This document shows positions 1 through 8,200 of a stretch of 10,963 bases of DNA, in pieces. Origin of the DNA: Candidatus Latescibacterota bacterium (GTDB lineage: Bacteria > Krumholzibacteriota > Krumholzibacteriia > Krumholzibacteriales > WJIX01); the NCBI GenBank assembly GCA_030643145.1, contig DAOWMJ010000047.1, forward strand, positions 1 through 10,963, written 5' to 3'. The notes below the pieces were generated by a model, which saw only the letters and a list, made by a program, of their open reading frames with translations, ran no database searches and was not told the origin of the DNA. Positions within the stretch are counted from its first letter, which is position 1; the number at the start of each line of letters is the position of its first letter. The position numbers and the translations under genes were made by a program.

Positions 1-183
1 ATTGCCGGCGGGTTGTACATGCTAGCGGTATTTCCTATTCTTGGAGGGTATCAGCAAATAGGAATAATTGCGCTTTTTGCGTATAATATTGTTATTACCC
101 CGCTGGTTTCAATGACACTGGCTTCCGCTTATGACAGTCTTGTTTATGCTCGTGAATATTCCAGGGTGGATTATTCAGCATGA
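1..183 (+). CDS. C-terminal fragment of a membrane protein
   Basis: The window opens inside a reading frame that stays open for 60 codons and ends at the TGA at 181-183. The visible residues are strongly hydrophobic: one segment around MLAVFPILGG and another around IGIIALFAYNIVI, followed by a short polar tail ending SRVDYSA. This suggests the last two membrane helices of an integral membrane protein with a short terminal tail. The start and most of the protein lie outside the window and I do not recognise the family. The next gene begins 42 bases downstream on the same strand, so the two may be co-transcribed. Function unknown. Confidence 0.6.
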   Translation: MAGGLYMLAVFPILGGYQQIGIIALFAYNIVITPLVSMTLASAYDSLVYAREYSRVDYSA

Positions 184-225
184 ATCCCCCGGGCAATCCG
201 GATAAATGGAAGGCGAAAATTTTAA

Positions 226-825
226 ATGAGTGAAGATTTTCTTGTTCCCGATGGCGACAGCCGGATTGAAATTATTATAAAGAAGTCCAGATTTATTGCT
301 GAGGCTGTTAGTGTTTCATCCGTGGAAGATGCCAGATTAAAGATAAAAATGAAAAAAGAAGAATATCCCCAATCTACCCATGTTGTCTACGCGTTTATAA
401 CCGGCGATAGGAGTAGCGAAGTAAGCGGCATGAGTGATGACGGCGAACCTCCGGGAACAGCCGGTAAGCCTGTCATGGATATTCTTAAAGGAAGTGGTAT
501 ATTTAATGTGCTTGTAACTGTTGTAAGATTCTTTGGAGGCATAAAACTTGGTACGGGGGGATTGGTAAGGGCTTATTCCGAGTCCGCGAAAAAGGCGATA
601 GAAGAGATGCCTGTAATCAAATTCGTTCGTAAAATACACTTTTCGATTGAAGTTTCGTACGATTATCACGAAAAGGTAGAATTGATAGTTACCGGAGCTG
701 GAGGAAAGATCGAAAAGAAGAATTTTACTAATATAGTAACTATAACAGGCGCTCTACCTGAGGCAAGTCTGGAAAGCTGCAATGCGGAACTGAAAAATAT
801 ATCAGGAGGGAAAATATTTATTTGA
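226..825 (+). CDS. yigZ: YigZ/IMPACT family protein (UPF0029)
   Basis: This 199-residue protein has the length and layout of the bacterial YigZ family, related to the N-terminal part of eukaryotic IMPACT. The N-terminal domain (about residues 15-125) contains the family signature DDGEPPGTAGKP at 71-82 and the glycine-rich block RFFGGIKLGTGGLVRAYS at 101-118. The C-terminal part (about 136-195) fits the small ferredoxin-like DUF1949 domain. In eukaryotes IMPACT modulates the Gcn2 stress kinase by binding Gcn1; the bacterial role is not settled, with a link to nucleic acid or ribosome binding only proposed. The ATG follows a GGAAGG ribosome site at 208-213. It lies 42 bases after the membrane-protein fragment and 75 bases before the rhomboid gene on the same strand. 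Family assignment is firm; function is not. Confidence 0.93.
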   Translation: MSEDFLVPDGDSRIEIIIKKSRFIAEAVSVSSVEDARLKIKMKKEEYPQSTHVVYAFITGDRSSEVSGMSDDGEPPGTAGKPVMDILKGSGIFNVLVTVVRFFGGIKLGTGGLVRAYSESAKKAIEEMPVIKFVRKIHFSIEVSYDYHEKVELIVTGAGGKIEKKNFTNIVTITGALPEASLESCNAELKNISGGKIFI

Positions 826-889
826 TGAATGTTATGGAAAAGTTCAATATCTTTTTCTCCGATACTCGCGGCAAGAATATTAGATAAAG

Positions 890-895
890 AAGGAG
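890..895 (+). promoter_or_regulatory. Ribosome binding site fixing the rhomboid start
   Basis: AAGGAG lies five bases before the ATG at 901. The frame is open from an earlier ATG at 829, but that codon has no such site and would add 24 residues (MLWKSSISFSPILA...) that do not resemble a rhomboid N-terminus. This site therefore decides the start at 901. Confidence 0.7.
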
Positions 896-900
896 TGTGT

Positions 901-1602
901 ATGGAGCAGGCAAATGAAGCATTTACCGTGATGCTGATAGTAGCTAACGGGATCTTTTCATACAACGGGTTCAGATCCAGGGTATTTTTTAATAAACATA
1001 TATTCTGGGTAAGAAAGGTTCTGCAGGATGGTCAGCTTATCAGAATATTAACGTCGGGGTTCCTCCACGCCAGCTGGGGGCACCTGATCTTTAATATGTT
1101 TGCTCTCTATTCCTTCAGTATTGGTGTCGGCACTGTTTTTGGTTTTGGAAAATATATTTTAATTTATTTTGTCAGCCTGATTGCCGGCAATCTACTAGCG
1201 CTTTTTATACACAGGAGAGATCCGGAGTACAGGGCGGTAGGGGCTTCAGGGGCTGTTTGCGGAGTGATTTTTTCCAGTATTCTGCTCTTTCCGGACAGCT
1301 CCATCTACTTCCTGTTCCTCCCGATCGGTATACCTTCCTGGTTGTTTGGTATTGGTTTTATCCTGATATCCATTTATGGAATCAAATCGGGAATTGGGAA
1401 TATCGGGCATGAAGCTCATCTTGGCGGCGCTATTGCGGGGGTTGTGGTTTCGATATTAATAAACCCGGAGCTTGTTTCAGATAATCCGGTACTTGTATCC
1501 TTACTGCTTCTTCCAATGCTGATATTTCTCTTTCTCGTTGTAAAGTTTCCCGCGCTTGTTCGATTAGGTGAAAAGCCGGCAAAGCGGGATTTGAAAAATT
1601 AA
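901..1602 (+). CDS. Rhomboid family intramembrane serine protease, probably 3' frameshifted
   Basis: Rhomboids cut membrane proteins within or next to their transmembrane segments, using a Ser-His dyad inside the bilayer. Numbered from the ATG at 901, this 233-residue protein has all the core motifs: HLIFN with His61 and Asn65 (oxyanion side), GASG with nucleophile Ser116, and HEAHLGG with catalytic His173. About six hydrophobic segments are visible, so it should be active in the cytoplasmic membrane. The substrate is unknown. The C-terminus looks wrong: the frame ends LGEKPAKRDLKN, while the -1 frame from 1572 to 1661 reads GFEKLSNNEKKQLERLSK, a close match to the short C-terminal helical motif common on bacterial rhomboids. 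One lost A in the run at 1571-1574 would explain this; the repaired protein would be about 253 residues. The catalytic part is unaffected. Confidence 0.92.
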   Translation: MEQANEAFTVMLIVANGIFSYNGFRSRVFFNKHIFWVRKVLQDGQLIRILTSGFLHASWGHLIFNMFALYSFSIGVGTVFGFGKYILIYFVSLIAGNLLALFIHRRDPEYRAVGASGAVCGVIFSSILLFPDSSIYFLFLPIGIPSWLFGIGFILISIYGIKSGIGNIGHEAHLGGAIAGVVVSILINPELVSDNPVLVSLLLLPMLIFLFLVVKFPALVRLGEKPAKRDLKN

Positions 1603-1661
1603 GCAATAATGAAAAGAAGCAACTCGAAAGGTTATCAAAACAAATAGATGAATTAAAGTAG
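1572..1661 (+). pseudogene. Out-of-frame C-terminal tail of the rhomboid gene
   Basis: These 29 codons plus TAG lie in the -1 frame relative to the rhomboid gene and have no start codon of their own. The translation has the amphipathic pattern G-F-x-x-L-S-x-x-E-x-x-x-L-x-x-L-S-x, known from the C-terminus of many bacterial rhomboids (the helical segment often written DKI...G...SLT..E...L...S). Joined to the rhomboid frame at GAA (1570-1572), it gives a natural rhomboid tail that stops about 40 bases before the next gene. I read it as a remnant separated by a one-base loss or a sequencing error in the A run, not a separate gene. Confidence 0.55.
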
Positions 1662-1685
1662 AGTAGTAATTTGATTAAACGATGT

Positions 1686-1690
1686 GGAGG
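1686..1690 (+). promoter_or_regulatory. Ribosome binding site of the patatin gene
   Basis: GGAGG is placed ten bases before the ATG at 1701. An in-frame TTG at 1671 would put this site inside the coding sequence and add ten residues absent from the family, so the ATG is preferred. Confidence 0.6.
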
Positions 1691-1700
1691 AAATTTAAGA

Positions 1701-2627
1701 ATGGATCGAAAGATAGGATTGGCTCTTGGTTCCGGGGGTGCCAGAAGTCTTAGCGATATAGGTGTTTTTCTGTGGCTGAAAGAGAATAATGTTGAGATAT
1801 CATGTGTTTCGGGGTGCTCTATGGGTTCAATTATTGGAGCTTATTTCTGCGCGGGATTTACACCTGAACATTTAAAAAAAATTGCTTTGGATATAAAATG
1901 GACCGATATAATTAAATATCTGAGACTCTCTTTTTCCACAAGAAGCATATTTAACTGGAGCAGGATATCAAAATTCCTTAATGAAGATCTGGGGCATAAA
2001 CAAATTGAGGATTTGAACATTCCCTTTGCGTGTGTTGCCGCCGATATCAATAGCGGTCAGGAAGTTGTTTTTAAAAAAGGTAAGGTTGTAACTGCCATTA
2101 GCGCTTCAAGTTGTGTGCCGGGCGTGTTTCCGCCGGTTAAGATTATGGACAGGCATCTTGTTGACGGAGAACTTGTAAATCCCGTGCCTGTAGATGTTGC
2201 TTTTGAGCTTGGAGCCGATCTTGTTATAGGAATAAACACATGTCGTTCCATTCACACTGAAGATTTGTCCAGCGAGCCTCAGGAAAATTCTTTTATTAAG
2301 AAGATGGATGATTGGTTGGGGGAAATGCTCGAAAAATTTCCCGCTCCCGTAGCTGACCTCTACAATAAATCGCCTCTTCCTGATTTTGTTCGGATCGATC
2401 ACCGGGAGAGAAAATTTTATGATGTGATAACCGACAGCCTGGCTATTGTGTCTTCAAGAATTATGAATTTAAAAAGGCAGTTCGCCGGTCCCCATTTTAT
2501 GGTGCGACCCGGTGTTGGGGTATATAAAAACTTTGATTTTGATAGTGCCGGAGAAATAATTGATTTGGGTTACAGAGCAATGGATGAAGTTGGATTTGAG
2601 TTGTTAAACTTTGTTAAGGGGAAGTAA
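1701..2627 (+). CDS. Patatin-like phospholipase / RssA-NTE family hydrolase
   Basis: Patatin-like enzymes hydrolyse acyl esters of lipids with a Ser-Asp dyad. From the ATG at 1701 the protein is 308 residues, usual for the RssA-like bacterial group. Visible motifs are the glycine-rich oxyanion loop GSGGAR at 10-15, the nucleophile elbow GCSMG with Ser40, and DGELVNPVPV with catalytic Asp155 in the DG motif. There is no signal peptide, so it is probably cytoplasmic or membrane-associated. The loop after the oxyanion hole departs from the usual ARGLAHIGVL: here it is ARSLSDIGVF, with Gly replaced by Ser and His by Asp, though the dyad is intact. It follows the rhomboid gene on the same strand and ends 7 bases from the convergent lysC stop; no clear terminator hairpin fits between them. 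The lipid substrate is unknown. Confidence 0.92.
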   Translation: MDRKIGLALGSGGARSLSDIGVFLWLKENNVEISCVSGCSMGSIIGAYFCAGFTPEHLKKIALDIKWTDIIKYLRLSFSTRSIFNWSRISKFLNEDLGHKQIEDLNIPFACVAADINSGQEVVFKKGKVVTAISASSCVPGVFPPVKIMDRHLVDGELVNPVPVDVAFELGADLVIGINTCRSIHTEDLSSEPQENSFIKKMDDWLGEMLEKFPAPVADLYNKSPLPDFVRIDHRERKFYDVITDSLAIVSSRIMNLKRQFAGPHFMVRPGVGVYKNFDFDSAGEIIDLGYRAMDEVGFELLNFVKGK

Positions 2628-2634
2628 TCCGTAA

Positions 2635-4011
2635 TCATTTCCCCGCAAAAAATTCATCATGTACCGCTCTGATTGTTTTAGTTCTGTCCTTACGGCTAAC
2701 GAGGAAATAGATTGCCACTCTGGATGATCCGGATGCTATGAGCTGTATATTAACATTTTTTTCTGCTACAGCTTTAAAAGCCCTCACTGCGATACCGCGC
2801 CTTGTATCCATTCCTTCTCCAACAAGCGCTATAAGAGAACTGTTGTCATAGCATTTTATCGAATCAATTGTAAGAAGATTAAGGGCGGCTATTTCTCGGC
2901 AGCACTTATTCAGATCGGATTTGGAGACGAGAATATTCATTGAAGTCATTGATGAAATTATTGTTTTTATGTTGATTCCCAATTTGGATATTTGATAGAT
3001 TATCTGGTTTAGAATATTACTTTTGATTCCAATGCCGGGAGTGCCGAGTTTGATCACTCCAATGTTGTCAAGGTAGGCGACACTTTTTACTACAGATCTT
3101 TTTATTGTACCCTTATTGCTGATCACCGTGAGTGGTATTTGCTTCTTTCCCTCTTTATTTATATCGAATATTCTCACCGGAATTCTTTTTCCAAGGAGAG
3201 GCTCAAAGGTTAGAGGGTGGAATATCCTTGCTCCGAAATAGGATAGTTCGGCCGCTTCGTTATAGCTGAGTTCTTTTATGCTCACAGGGTGTTTTACAAC
3301 GCATGGGTCGGCGCTCAGAAATCCGGAAACATCTTTCCATATATCAACCGAGGAAGCGTCGATGCAATAGGCTATAGCGGATGCTGAGTAGTCGCTTCCA
3401 CCGCGTCCCAGAGTTGTAATTCTATATTCGGTTGAGATACCGTAGAAACCGGGGATTATATAGGTGATATTTTCAGAGAAGATATTTCTGATATTCTTTT
3501 TAGACTGTTCGAGATCAATTGTGGCATTTCCATATTCACCGTCGGTCACAAGTCCGATCTTTTCCGGGAGCAGTTCTTTTGACTCTATCTTCATATATCG
3601 AAGGATAGATTCAAGGAGGAGTGATGAGAGCCTTTCACCGTAGCTTAGAAGCATATCGTCGGCGCAGTTCGGAATATCTTCCAGGCAGTGAATACCGAGC
3701 AGATACTGGCCGAGCTTTTCTATTCTTTGTTTCAGTTTTGAAAGTGTCTCGTTTCTGGCGTCTGGGTCCTTAATATACTTTAGTGCTATACGCCGGTGTG
3801 AGTTATAGAGGTCTTTTAGAATAATATCTATAGCATCTTTATCCCGCTTTACTTTCGATACACTTTTGATAAGCCGGTCTGTAACACCATAGAGGGCGGA
3901 AACAACGATTACGATTGGTTCATGGTAATTTTTAATCGCGGTTATTACTCTTAAGATGTCTTCTCTGGATTTCAGGTTTGATCCACCGAACTTAACTACT
4001 CTTCTGTTCAT
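2635..4011 (-). CDS. lysC: Aspartokinase with C-terminal ACT domains
   Basis: Aspartokinase phosphorylates L-aspartate with ATP, the first step towards lysine, threonine, methionine and diaminopimelate. The 458-residue protein matches monofunctional aspartokinases of the longer type. KFGGSN at 7-12 is the N-terminal nucleotide/substrate motif, SYGER at 123-127 and GRGGSDYSA at 202-210 are the amino-acid kinase signatures, and WKDVSGFLSADP follows at 225-236. Two ACT domains (about 316-385 and 392-455) should bind an inhibitory end product such as lysine or threonine; which one cannot be read from sequence. The ATG overlaps the asd stop as ATGA (4008-4011 on this strand), and a GGAG site lies seven bases upstream (4019-4022), so translation is probably coupled to asd. 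It is the last gene of the block and ends 7 bases from the convergent patatin gene. Confidence 0.96.
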   Translation of the reverse strand: MNRRVVKFGGSNLKSREDILRVITAIKNYHEPIVIVVSALYGVTDRLIKSVSKVKRDKDAIDIILKDLYNSHRRIALKYIKDPDARNETLSKLKQRIEKLGQYLLGIHCLEDIPNCADDMLLSYGERLSSLLLESILRYMKIESKELLPEKIGLVTDGEYGNATIDLEQSKKNIRNIFSENITYIIPGFYGISTEYRITTLGRGGSDYSASAIAYCIDASSVDIWKDVSGFLSADPCVVKHPVSIKELSYNEAAELSYFGARIFHPLTFEPLLGKRIPVRIFDINKEGKKQIPLTVISNKGTIKRSVVKSVAYLDNIGVIKLGTPGIGIKSNILNQIIYQISKLGINIKTIISSMTSMNILVSKSDLNKCCREIAALNLLTIDSIKCYDNSSLIALVGEGMDTRRGIAVRAFKAVAEKNVNIQLIASGSSRVAIYFLVSRKDRTKTIRAVHDEFFAGK

Positions 4012-5030
4012 AGGTTGTCTCCATATCGTCTGATGAACAATTCGGCATTTTCAATAGAGCCTCCGGCAGCGCCCTTTACAAGGTTGTTGCAAAGTAGCAC
4101 AAAACCGATAAGATTGTTTTCCTTTTTCAATCTGCCGGTGAAGACTTGCATTCCGGGAGGGCTGCCTTCAAAACTCATCTTTGGTTGAGGATGTACTCTG
4201 GGCCCAAGGTATTTAACCGGGTTACTGGGCAGGGAGGGAAGTTCAAAATCTCTAAAAGTAAAATCATTCCAGGCCTGCTGGATATCAAATGTTTCCGGGA
4301 TAATGTCAAATTCAACCCATACGGTTTCAAGGTGTCCGTATGGTACATCGACACGAACACAGAAAGGCATTATTTGAGTCTCTGTTTGGAGTATCTCGGC
4401 AAGCTCTTTTGTAATTTTTTCTTCTTCTCCGTTGATCCATGGAAGTGCGTTGCGACGTAGCTCGGGGGAATTAAGCCCCGCGAATCCGGCGCCGGATAGG
4501 GCCTGGTAGGTTGAAACAAAGATCTTATTTATACCGAATTTTCTTAGTGGCGCGAGAGCGACCGCGAGCCCGGTTGTTGAACAATTGGCGTTTGTAATGA
4601 TAAATCCCCTTTCGGGATATCCCTGATCTGTTATTAAATCAATTTTTTCGGAGTTTATTTCAGGGATAAGAATAGGCACATCTTTATCGTATCTCATCGC
4701 GCTGGCGTTTGAAAAAACCGCGAACCCCCTATTTCTGAGTTTAGGTTCCACGGAGATTGCTATTTCGGAAGGAAGGGCGCTGAAAATAATCTTTATTCCA
4801 AGTTTTGATAAAAGAGAGTAATCAAGAGAGGAGAGTATAGTCTTTCCGGTTTCTTCAGGTAACTCGAAAGGGAGAGACCATTCAACTCCTGATTTATATT
4901 CGATCCCGGCTTTTGAAGCGGAAGCCGTCAGCATCACCGGATCAAACCATTTATGTCTGGAAAGCAGCCATATAAAGGTCTGTCCCACAAGCCCGGTAGC
5001 TCCGAGAACAGCTGTCTTTATTTCTTTCAT
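4008..5030 (-). CDS. asd: Aspartate-semialdehyde dehydrogenase
   Basis: This enzyme reduces aspartyl phosphate, the product of the adjacent aspartokinase, to aspartate semialdehyde with NADPH. From the ATG at 5030 it has 340 residues. GATGLVGQ near the N-terminus is the dinucleotide-binding loop, NANCSTTG carries catalytic Cys150, and the later RVDVPYGHLETV supplies the substrate Arg and acid-base His. The block STYQALSGAGFAG and the following GEEEK resemble the archaeal/fungal-type ASADH group (the asd_EA type) more than the E. coli Asd type. An in-frame TTG at 5049-5051 would add seven residues; the ATG is preferred because MKEIKTAVLGATG is the normal start. Neither has a strong Shine-Dalgarno site. 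A potentially structured leader lies about 40 bases upstream (5071-5126). It is first in the asd-lysC pair. Confidence 0.95.
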   Translation of the reverse strand: MKEIKTAVLGATGLVGQTFIWLLSRHKWFDPVMLTASASKAGIEYKSGVEWSLPFELPEETGKTILSSLDYSLLSKLGIKIIFSALPSEIAISVEPKLRNRGFAVFSNASAMRYDKDVPILIPEINSEKIDLITDQGYPERGFIITNANCSTTGLAVALAPLRKFGINKIFVSTYQALSGAGFAGLNSPELRRNALPWINGEEEKITKELAEILQTETQIMPFCVRVDVPYGHLETVWVEFDIIPETFDIQQAWNDFTFRDFELPSLPSNPVKYLGPRVHPQPKMSFEGSPPGMQVFTGRLKKENNLIGFVLLCNNLVKGAAGGSIENAELFIRRYGDNL

Positions 5031-5070
5031 GTTTTCGATTCGTCTAAACAATTAATATTTGATATATGAC

Positions 5071-5126
5071 GAGTCAGCAGCGGCCTTCACTCCAACAGCC
5101 TGATCGGGCCTTTCCGAGGCTCACTC
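5071..5126 (-). promoter_or_regulatory. Candidate structured RNA leader upstream of asd
   Basis: Read on the minus strand as RNA, this stretch can close on itself: GAGUGAGC (5126-5119) pairs with GCUGACUC (5078-5071) except for one mismatch. Inside, UCGG/CCGA (5117-5114 with 5107-5104) forms a hairpin with a six-base loop, and a GGC/GCC pair can form a second arm, giving a possible three-way junction. It sits about 40 bases before the asd ATG and has no U tract, so it is not a simple terminator for the upstream protease gene. It does not match a lysine riboswitch as I know it. Only short helices support this. Confidence 0.25.
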
Positions 5127-5200
5127 TTCTGTATTTATCAATACAATAGATAACTGCCGTGCGCAATAATTTTAATTGGAAATAGTTTTTCAGATGAAAG

Positions 5201-8200
5201 TTAGCGCAATAGAACGAGCCGCGCTGTGGAGCTAAATGATCCTATTCTTAATCTGCAGAAATATACATTGCTGGCCACTCTTTTCCCCGTTTTGTCTTTT
5301 CCGTCCCACATGGCCCTGTGTTTTCCTTCTTCGAGAGTGTTATCAACCAGTGTTTGGACGAGGCGTCCGGATACGTCGAAAATATTTAGTGTGACATGGG
5401 ATCTTACGGCTACTTCAAATGGAATAACAGTAGTGGGGTTGAAGGGGTTAGGGTGGGCGGGGTGAAGGCTGTTGGCAAAGCCCGGTGATTGTTCTTCTTT
5501 ATCATCTATACCTGTGTATGTTTCAGTTGTAATGTTGATATCGTCAATATACCAGCCTTCGAATCCACGCTGTTCATTGCTGGCAAAATGGAATCTAAGC
5601 ATAACCTGTCCGCTGAAGGCGGAAAGATCGAATTCTTCAAATTTCCAATCGGTTTGGCCGGAGTAGCATCGCTGATATGGATCGAGGAATATTGTATTCG
5701 AACCACTTGCTCTGCAGGGATAATTAAAAAGGGGAGAGATTATCGTCCACGATTTTCCCCCGTCGGTTGTTATCTCAACAACTCCCCCATCCTCCGCCCA
5801 GTATGGATAAGCTGATCCTGCTTCAGCATCGATTTTGTGCCAGAAGCTGAGTTCCGAGTTTCCATCAAGGCACAGGGGGGGGGAAACAAGCACAGTCTCC
5901 ATCATATTTGGATAGTCCTCTGATGAGTTTCCGCCGCATTTCCAGCTTCTTGGAGAGGAGTGATATTGGTCATTGCTTAGATGCCATCCATCTACACCGA
6001 CGATAGCGCCATGATTCCAAAAGTTGACAGAATCAGCCGTGTCTTCGATTGTGTAGCCGCATGTAGTTACGTGGAGTGTTTCACTGTGAGTAAAAAGGTT
6101 TTCTTTTGCCAGTTTCAGAATTATCGGGAATTTGGTAAATGGCGGAGTAGTAGGTTTAATAAAAAATGAAAGGCTATTATTTGAAATAACCGTTGAACCT
6201 GTCGGGATGGAAGGGAGTTCTGTCTCTTGTTCATATGGCCTGGCGTTTTCCTGGTATGGCATAGAGAGGGATAGGGTTGGCGTCATTATATCCACACTTC
6301 CATTATTTGTCCAGGAGGTTGTAAGATTGATAAATTCCCAGGCTTCAACGCATCCGTTGCTGTTTCCCATCAGTGTGTCACAGGTTGACCAGCTGTCAAG
6401 TGTGATTGCCGGAGCGCTTACAGTGAAGAGGCGGCGCGAACTCCACTCATTGCCCGTAGCGGTAATGTTAAATGTGAGCTCCAGAGTGTAACCGTTTGGA
6501 ATAGAGGTTGAGATTTCAATTAGAAACTGGTTTTCCTGAATTATGCATGTTCGTTCAGGCAGAGAAAATGTGTCGCTTAAACTGTCAATAATTGAGGTAT
6601 AGGGATCATCGCAGGTGAGGCTGACGCAGCAGCTGTCAACAGTTATAACCCCCTGGTTGGAAACCATAATTCCGATTTCTATTTTTTCGCCGCTTTCAAC
6701 AATACCGTCTCCGTCGCCGCGGCTCTGGCCGATATTGTCATCGTCAATTAGAACACTCTCAAGTTCGGCCAGGATGCCGGGGCTTTGATCGATCACAATG
6801 GAATCGCTATAAAGGTAGTGATTATGCGAGTTGACTCTGAGATAAACGAATCCTGTGTCGGGTAAATTGGGTGAAAGGACTGCAATTCCATTTTCGTTTG
6901 TTAGGGCTGTTTCGTAGATATTTAAATTGACGTTAAAAATGGAGACAAACGCGTTGGATACCGGATTGCCCCCGGAACTTGCTTCAATGATGAAATCATT
7001 GTTTCCGGACGGAACAGGCGAGTCGTAAAGCAGAGTAAGTTCTGAAGGTTCCGATGTCCATACCATCATGGCGGGATCGCCCAGTAGACACATTTCGTAC
7101 ATAACATAACGAAATAGGGGATAGGTAATATAGGGAATATTATCGATACGCGAATCATCAAAAGCATGGCCTATTGTTTCTATCGATTCGCCGAACAGCG
7201 CGTCAAAGAATTGTCTGTCAAAGAATTGGGAAACTCCGCACGTTGAACCGGGGGCGTTCCAGCCGAACCGGGTGTTGCCGATAAAGGCAACGGCGCCCGC
7301 GGGTGATGTGATAAATTGTTCGCCGATAGCATCTTGAGAGTAAGTTGTACCGGCATAATCTCTATTGTCAAATGCGGCGGGATAACAACCCTGTGAATAT
7401 ATAACGGAGGGGATTGCTTCTGAGCCGTCGTTCTCAAGGAGTGTGAGTGTGCTCTGTGTGATATGCATGGCATTGTGAAGCCCGGTATGGCCGAGGTGGT
7501 TAACCAGGTTTACACCATTGTTTAGGAGCGGAATTAGATCTGTTTGATCCCAGGGTAAAGGCTGGTCCCGGTCATAGAGAGTCTCTGCGGTAAAATTTTG
7601 ATTCAACCCCGTTGTTACAAGATCAAAATTGCTTGATCCATTGAGTATCTCATCCTTATAATCCCCTCCCCACGTATCAATGCCATCCTCGGACCAGAGG
7701 AGTTCTCCGAGCATGAGCGATTTTGAACATTGCTCCGGTTGCGGATGGAGAGAGTAGGCGGTCAATTTTGCGGTAAAATTGTCGATGTCCGCCTGACTGC
7801 TTACGGGCAATCTGCCGAGAGAGACTTCCGGGAGAAGGTCTTCCTCCCCCGGTTCGCCGTAGTATAAATCTCCATCTGAGTTCCAGTTGCCGTCAAGCGC
7901 CGAATAATAAAGGTCGGCGGGTATGTCCGGTTCAACTTCATTGCCGGCATTAACGTACAAACCGCGGTGGGGTATGATCTCGTCATCACCGCCAAGCAGG
8001 ATATATTCTGTATCCCAGTTGAAATAGGCGTATGAGATAAAATTTCTTATCTGGTCCTGGATATCGATGCCGCTGAATGATGACTGAATCCAGGAGAGCG
8101 TGACGATATTCGATCTTAATCCCATATCTGTTTTTAAGTCCGCCAAGGGTTGGAAGTAGTCGCTGAACTCGGCGCTTGTAATGATAACATACGGGTAACG

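Noticed and set aside
829..900. Upstream extension of the rhomboid gene to the ATG at 829.
   Set aside because: The strong AAGGAG site at 890-895 serves the ATG at 901, and the extra residues do not look like a rhomboid N-terminus.
1567..1580. Programmed -1 frameshift in the rhomboid gene.
   Set aside because: There is no X-XXY-YYZ slippery heptamer and no evident downstream stem; a simple base loss or sequencing error is the plainer explanation.
5131..5144. GTATT/AATAC hairpin as a terminator for the C25 gene.
   Set aside because: It has a five-pair AT-rich stem and no T run on the minus strand; it is too weak to call.
5031..5200. Lysine riboswitch upstream of asd-lysC.
   Set aside because: The region is short and lacks the conserved lysine-riboswitch core as I know it; only generic short stems are visible.
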